A DNA stretch of 64,000 nt, from positions 744,001-808,000 of the forward strand of contig NW_025954966.1 of NCBI RefSeq assembly GCF_022376445.1. The letters run 5' to 3'. This document shows positions 58,287 to 64,000 of this stretch, one piece after another. A model generated the notes under the pieces. It worked only from the letters and a program-made list of their open reading frames with translations, was not told the DNA's origin and did not search any database. Positions within the stretch are counted from its first letter, which is position 1. The number at the start of each line of letters is the position of its first letter. Source of the stretch: Fomitopsis serialis (taxonomy: Eukaryota; Basidiomycota; Agaricomycetes; Polyporales; Fomitopsidaceae). Position numbers and translations under genes: made by a program.

Positions 58287-60021
58287 TCCAGCCAGTCCGT
58301 GCGCCGAACATCTCGGTCTCATATAATTTGCACCTGTCTGTCCATTCCGAAGACGATACATCTCATCTACTTAATCGGGTTTCATGAGCCTGCCCACCGT
58401 CGCGGACCATTGTGAGCATGCATGTGCGAGGGCGGGCCTTCGTCCGTGGGGTGCGGTGCTGCGAGAGACGAGGGAGGACACGAAATACAAGGGAGGACAC
58501 CTAGCAGGCAGGGCCGGCGAGAAGAATGATTGGCCCCTGAGCGCACTCGGGCTGTATCTCGGGGCGGTCGCCGTGGGACGGGGCAGGGCGAGCGGACAAA
58601 CACGAGTCGGTGAGAGGTTCAGCTCAGATCGGGGCTCTTTGCGGGTGCCATCAAATGGATTGGCGGAGGAGCCTCGTATGGCCGCTCGTGCCCGGCGCGG
58701 TAGGCGGCCTGTTCTTTGACGAGCTCAGGAAGTAGCAGGGGTCATTCTTCACCAGCTGCTGAACATGCACTTCTTGGACTGCGCACCCTCGCGGGACAAG
58801 TGGACTCACCGAACAGACCAGCAACATCAGGGTGTAAGCCTGAGTCCACAAGCCCCAATCGACTTCAGCGATTCGGCCGGGCAAGCAGCCACGTGCTCAC
58901 TGTCCTGCTGTCCGCGACTGAACACAGGACCCAGTGGCGCCAACGGGCTGTCATGGACGTCGCGTGTGCGCCTCTGTCCTCGACGCACGACGCGCCAGCC
59001 TTAACCTAAGATAGCAACGGGTGAAGGAGGTATGAAGAGTTGGGCGGTGCGGGCGGGCATGCGCGTAGACCGTCGCGATAGGAGGGAGGTGCAGCTGTCC
59101 TGCGTGATGGCCGCCGGAGCGGGAGCGTAAGTCAATGGATAATAATCGCGCGCTCCTGGTAGGGCAGCAGAGAACATTGTGCAGCTTGACTCCCATGGGC
59201 GCGGCACTGATCATGGGAGATGCGCAGATCAGCCTCCTCCACCGGCTGCGTCATCCGCCTCTGCGCGTCGGGGGCGGGTGAGTCAATCAAGCCAGAGTCG
59301 TCCAGGGCGGAAGGTTGTGAGTCGTGTCCGTGTCCGTACGCGAGCCGATTGCGAAGCTCAGCCCGAATCATGGGTGCTCTTCGAGCTACAGCGAGGATCG
59401 TAGCATCATCGTGGCGGACCAAGTGTGGGAGACAGGATACGCCTCGTAGAAGCATGCCCCTTGCAGCCTGCCAGCGGTATTCAGGATTAAAAGTGGTTGC
59501 TCGCAGTCGCTTCGTGCAGCATGTCGTAATACCCACAAGGGTGCAGGCAGTCCTGGAAGATGAGCCGCCTGAGCGGCGTGTACCAATGGTTCCATGCGAG
59601 GTTGAGCCTGAGCTCGAGCGAGATCGCGTGCCGCCTACGATGGATACGACGCGGGCCAGAGAAGGAGGGCGTACACTGCGACTCCCACACGACTCCGAGG
59701 AATAGCTGGAACCTCTTTTGTGCTTGGAGAGGCGGAAGCTCGTGCTGCTCTCGAGGCTCGCGAGGAGGTAGACCGCCTCCACAATGTACAGGGGCCTAGA
59801 CCCCGACATCCATGAGGCGCAGCACGTCGGGTGAGAGATGGTGAACAGGTATCGGTGCGGCTGCGAAGTATGTGTACTGCCGTGACCGCCAATGGGTCGC
59901 ACCGGTAAGTCGTCCCGCCGAGAGACCGTTCTTGTTGAAGCTGGGGGCCGAACGCGATTCGCAGCTGCCACATCCTCACATGGCCGCCGGCGTCCGGGCA
60001 CCGCCTCGACGCCTCTTCGAT
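58287..60021. other. Decayed, probably duplicated transporter DNA
   Basis: No intact gene. The minus strand carries scraps such as QAYTLMLLVCS near 58,820 and QLVKNDPCYFLSSSKNRPP near 58,740, and LSPDVLRLMDVGV near 59,800. The long minus-strand frame at 59,132-60,001 has no ATG-led domain structure and is interrupted in homologous segments, so I do not call it as a gene. Confidence 0.4.
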
Positions 60022-60190
60022 ATGTCCACCACCTAGCTTGCTGGACTGGAAGAGAGTACCAGTAGAGGCGCGTGTGCGGTTGGCGAAGACGGATGAGCGA
60101 GACGGAGTGTTCGGTCCCCTCTGGATGCGACCACCCGGCCCGAAGCCAACGCGAACATCGTCAGAGAGGACCTAGTTCTCCAGTCTCGGC
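60022..60190. repeat. Dispersed repeat D, copy 2
   Basis: Partner of 53,857-54,010; the similarity runs on to the phrase tctcggcactactctgca, which is also found at 54,175-54,192. Confidence 0.75.
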
Positions 60191-60479
60191 ACTACTCTGC
60201 AGGAGATCGAGGGCGTCGTAAGAACGAAGGAAGGGCTGCACGCCCCGAGCGGTGCGCAATCGAACAGTGGCTGTCTGAGAGCAAGGTCAGTGAATATACA
60301 GTCAAGTAGATTCCGCTCAGTGGGACTTAGCGAGTGACAGTATGCATACGCTAACACGACCATGGCTACCACGATCATGGCCCACAGCAGCCTCGTTTGC
60401 CGCGGTCCCACGCACCGGAGCATCTCCTCCCTCCGCGCTGAGAAGCCTGCGAGTCGGGTTGTAGAACGAGGACGAGGTG

Positions 60480-60723
60480 GACGCATCAAGCGCATCGCCG
60501 AATGGCATGCGCCGTAGAAGCAGGAGACTGCAGATCGCCATTGTAGTCCATGTCGCGCAGGATTGTGCGAGCAAGAGACGAGGAAGAGTGTCGTACAAAT
60601 GGTCTGATTGAGAGGATTCAGTGGGCAACAGTCGACCCGTTGATCGCCCAAGCGCCGGACGTGTGGCTGATGTGGCGCGCTCACTGCAGTCAGTTCGGAA
60701 GCAAACCTTTGCTGCATGGACGG
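60480..60723. repeat. Dispersed repeat E, copy 1
   Basis: Matches about 62,725-62,950: gcatcaagcgcatcgccga, actgcagatcgcc, tgtcgcgcaggattgtgcga against tgtcgtgcgggattctgcga, and acccgttgatcgc...gtgtggctg. On the minus strand both start a short frame with MDYNGDLQ / MPCDGDLQ. Confidence 0.7.
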
Positions 60724-60843
60724 TTCAAAACGCACTTTTTCATCTGAGTCTCTGCGTATTGAGTATACTGAACAGATCTATCCAGGTCCGATGTCTTATT
60801 CGGACGAGCTGAAATCGTGGCTCTCTTTACGCACGGGCGCCTA
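60724..60843 (+). repeat. 120-bp block, copy 3
   Basis: Begins TTCAAAACGCACTTTTTC, middle TCTTATTCGGACGAGCTGAA, ends CACGGGCGCCTA; same length as copies 1 and 2. Confidence 0.75.
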
Positions 60844-61720
60844 CACACGGAATTGCTGGTCCGCGACACTCAGTAGAAAATGTGGCATGTATTGCCTGAG
60901 TCACTCGTTTGCTCTCTCAGATAATGTATGACTCTCAAGTGTTAGCCTGATATATATAGATATATATCTATCGTACACTGTACGCAGTACGCCTGACTTA
61001 AGCCTGACTCAAGCACACCCCGTCGTCTTCGCACTTGTCCAACACCGCTCCTGGCCCTGGGTGCTAGTAGTCGGCGTGTGTGTTGCGCCCACTGTCATTG
61101 CCGTCTCGCGTCCTGATCCTGATCCTGAACTCGCCGTTTGTCGGCTGTGCCCGACAGCCCACCCGCTGCTCGTCCGCTTGCCAGCCCATTAGACCGCTCG
61201 CTTGGTCAGCTGTTCGGCCGGCCTGCTCACCCGCTCGCCCTTCCGCCTGCTTTCGCGTTCGTCCGCCCGTACACCACCCCAGCCCGTTCGCTCGCCCGCA
61301 TCTCTCCCGTCCCTGCACCTGCAGCTCGTTCGTCGGCTGCGTGACGGCGTCTGCACGTAAGGCCATCCAGCCACCGCCGCCTTTGCTCCTCCCAGCGGAC
61401 GGCCCGTTCTTCAGCCATATCAGCGCGCTGGGCGCTCCAGCTTGCTGTGCGTGTCGTCGCCGTTTGCGCACCCACTCTCCCGCTCGTGTGTCCGCTTTCC
61501 TGCCCACCCATCCGCGAGCTCATCCGTCTCCCTGCTTTCCCGTCCGCCTGTCCACTGACTCCTCGTCTTGCCCATCCACTCGTGCGACCGCCCGTCTACC
61601 CGTCGGCCTTCCCGCGAGCTTGGGCGGGCGTTCGTCGGCATTGTGTGCGTGCTGGGCAATCACCCAGCGCGCTGACAGTCTATCGTGCTGGACCACGACG
61701 AACCACCCGCATGCTTGAGC
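60844..61720. other. AT palindrome and pyrimidine-rich low-complexity tract
   Basis: A tatatatagatatatatcta palindrome lies near 60,951. From about 61,130 to 61,640 the plus strand is a run of cgcccgctcg/tccgcctg-like words, open in several frames on both strands. It resembles, in reverse, the gggcgagcgagc tracts at 4590-4990 and 13,080-13,210, so it is probably intron-like or repeat DNA and not coding. Confidence 0.6.
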
Positions 61721-64000
61721 TTGCGGTCGAGCGAGAAGGCGGCCCGGCGGGCCAGACATGGAGGGCGTACACTGCGAGGATGGGGCGTGAGTTGAGGGTA
61801 GTCCCACTGATGCTGACGAGAAAGGAGAGGAGGAGGATGGAGGATCCTGAGGAGGGGAGGGTGAGCAGCAGGATGTCGCTGTCAGCGACGCGCAGCGCAG
61901 CTGATCGTACACGATGACACCCAGAGTCAGATTCCATTCCCCTGCGAGCCCTCGCGAAACCTACTCACTTCTGATCCCAGTGACGGCGCCATGCTAACGG
62001 AAAGACACATCCGGCCCGACGAGGTGTTCGACGCGGCCATGCTCCCACCCGGCTGCGTGGAATGGCTGGAGCTTTGGGGCGTGCGGCCGCGACCTCGCGC
62101 GCGCTCACAAAGAACCGGAGCCGCGGGATGTAGGGCGTACGGCGTGCCCTGCGTGGCGAACTAGGGCGCGGGCGGCGGGAATATGCGCGAAGCGGAGGTG
62201 TGCGCTGAGGCGGAGATACGGATACGGGTGCGGTGTACCAGCGTGACGGATGGATGCATGGCGGGAGTGCAGGCGTGACTGGTGGCGTGACTGAGGTGTT
62301 GCGTCCGGCCGAAGGCGGGTGATCGTAGGAGTAGGGCGTGCCGGATCCTCTTGTGAAGGCGAGGACACTGGATGTCCAGTCCAGTCAAATCCACTCAGGA
62401 GAACTTGGCGACTTACGACCTCATGCATCTCGGTCTTCTTCGATTCTGAACCAAGGGGCGGGCGAGTCACCAACTCCACATCTCTTGGCGTGAATGGCTC
62501 GTCCTCCGACACGAAAGCACGCGGCCCCGGCGAAGGCACTTGGCAATAGCTGTGACGGTTTCCATCAGCCCGACGCGGCCGTGTCACTTCAATGCCCAAG
62601 CTCACCCAGTGTCCTGTCCAAAAGTCCTCGCCTCGTCGCGCCCCCGTGCATCCGTCCCGCCGAGAAGAACGGTAACATGGAATTGGGTTGTGTAGAACGA
62701 GGACGACGCCGACGAGGTAGACGCATCAAGGGCATCGCCGACTTGCACGCCGTAGAGGAAGGATACTGCAGATCGCCGTCGCAGGGCATGTCGTGCGGGA
62801 TTCTGCGAGTATGAGTGAGAAGAGTACTGAACAGTGAGGTAGAAATGGTGTGAGTGAGAGGAGGCAGTGGCTAACCGCGACCGGTTGATCGCGCCAGCGG
62901 TGGACCTGTGGCTGGTGTGGCGTGTCACTGCTGCGAATCGCAGTCGTGGTCGCAGTCCATGCTTGTGGTGGGCGTTGTAAAAGAGCCTGAGGACACTGCG
63001 TCACGGTGAGAAACAGTGACCAACAGTGAGAATCGACCTCGCCAGGCACGCCTTCGAGCTAGGTATGCAGGGACGATCCCATCGCGACCCAGTGGCGCCT
63101 CTGCGCTCGACCCATGAGCCATGAGGGGGGCGTAAGATTGCGACATCGTCGTGGTCATTCGCCCCCATGCGCACGTCCGCAAGGTATAATGCGTACTTCT
63201 GGGTCGTTCACGAGCATCGGTGAGTGGTGAGTCATTTGCTGCCTGACTGAGATGGAGAACTCAGTACTGACCAACGAGTTCCTTGCAGTTCAAATTCCTC
63301 ATTCAGCACGCCTGTAATTGGGCTGGGCGAGCATCAGTGATTTGCAGTTCTGAGATTGCGAGGTACTAACCGGCACACCACGTCACTTGCGGACGACAGG
63401 CACGCCGTGCGTCCGGTCCGGCGCGCGATGAAGATATGAAGACGTAGGGATCTGATCTCTCGAGACCGGGTGGGCGGTGGCAAGTGCTCTCCGTAGGCCT
63501 CGCAAATCTTCCGTTGTCCACTGCCCTGTTGGCTTGGGGCGCGAGCGTTCGGCACATTCGCTGGGGACGGGCATGCAGAGGTGAGGGTAGAGAGCGGAGT
63601 GATGGAGAGACGTCCAACGGCCGACGTGTGATCATGCACGAGTTGGTTGCCAATCCTTACACGCTCCACGCGGTGCACCTTGAGATGCGCTTGAGATGCC
63701 TTGGGCGCCCTCGCGAACGGAGTACGGACGTTGCGAGGTAGCGTACAAGTGCATGCACAGCGTGCAGCTGTCCGCCGGTCATGAGTAGAGTATGAGTAGA
63801 GTATAGGACAGTACATACATCCGGATCACTTCAGATCGCCCGACCTATCGTGCGTGTCCGCCATGCGCTAAGAGAGAGGATCGTCGAGTCGACAGCGATG
63901 TACTGCAGGTGTGGGTGCCGAGACATAAGACAAGGAACATCCAAGGGGACACACCTCAGGTTGTGGTGGTTGGGTTGTCGCCGACCATGTAACAAGGCAG
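61721..64000. other. Decayed DNA at the right edge
   Basis: Holds the second copy of repeat E (about 62,725-62,950) and several minus-strand open frames. One (near 62,450-62,560) reads AFVSEDEPFTPRDVELVTRP and another (near 63,500) reads GQWTTEDLRGLRRALATAH, which look protein-like, but no exon chain or family could be established. Confidence 0.35.

Noticed and set aside
59132..60001. Minus-strand frame of 289 codons
   Set aside because: Its composition is Arg/Ser-rich as in shadow frames of GC-rich DNA, and homologous scraps lie in other frames of the same stretch.
61064..61718. Long open frames on both strands in a pyrimidine-rich tract
   Set aside because: The tract is low-complexity, open in several frames at once, and resembles in reverse the non-coding gggcgagc tracts of the hydrolase relics.
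1..64000. CRISPR arrays, rRNA genes, bacterial operons or viral genes
   Set aside because: None was seen; all supported genes have fungal introns and families.

Overview
This window is nuclear DNA of a filamentous basidiomycete, most likely an Agaricomycete of the Polyporales kind. Genes carry many short GT-AG introns of about 48-60 bp. The gene content is typical of mushrooms: Plavaka-type transposon, DUF6533/6534-like membrane proteins, HAD-type terpene synthase, Dal5-like MFS carrier. Nothing bacterial, organellar or viral was seen. Exons below were joined by hand from GT-AG sites and reading-frame phase. Many long open frames are only shadows or lie in low-complexity DNA.

Left part (0-42 kb): a secondary-metabolism-like neighbourhood mixed with gene relics. 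Intact genes are a 7-TM-like membrane protein (about 0.2-1.7 kb), an alpha/beta hydrolase (2.2-3.3), a fused HAD/class-II terpene synthase of the drimane type (6.6-8.2, minus), a SAM methyltransferase (22.6-23.7), an SDR (29.4-31.0, minus), a second membrane protein (33.0-35.3), an isopropylmalate synthase (36.2-38.7, minus) and an MFS carrier (40.0-42.3). A 3-isopropylmalate dehydratase (24.7-27.4) is complete except for two apparent one-base deletions. Relics include a P450, an SDR, two broken alpha/beta hydrolase copies in a segmental duplication, and a second decayed terpene synthase (42.4-43.3). Two enzymes of leucine synthesis beside a sesquiterpene synthase, a methyltransferase, an SDR and a transporter suggest, but do not prove, a biosynthetic cluster that borrows or is protected by an isopropylmalate pathway.

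Mobile elements: a 6.8-kb Plavaka-like element (13,547-20,360) with imperfect TIRs sits inside one copy of the segmental duplication, and the other copy preserves the empty site. It carries an intact 999-aa transposase and a convergent 592-aa accessory gene. At 44.9-45.9 kb lies a 999-bp non-autonomous element with 34-bp perfect TIRs. At 46.7-51.5 kb is a two-gene unit: a 728-aa DD34E integrase-core protein and a 569-aa partner I do not recognise.

Right part (51.5-64 kb): decayed and duplicated sequence, including the C-terminal piece of a coiled-coil protein, an ABC-C transporter relic with a nonsense codon, one multi-exon gene of unknown function (55.3-58.0, minus), and blocks repeated two or three times. 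One is a 120-bp block whose three copies have the same length.
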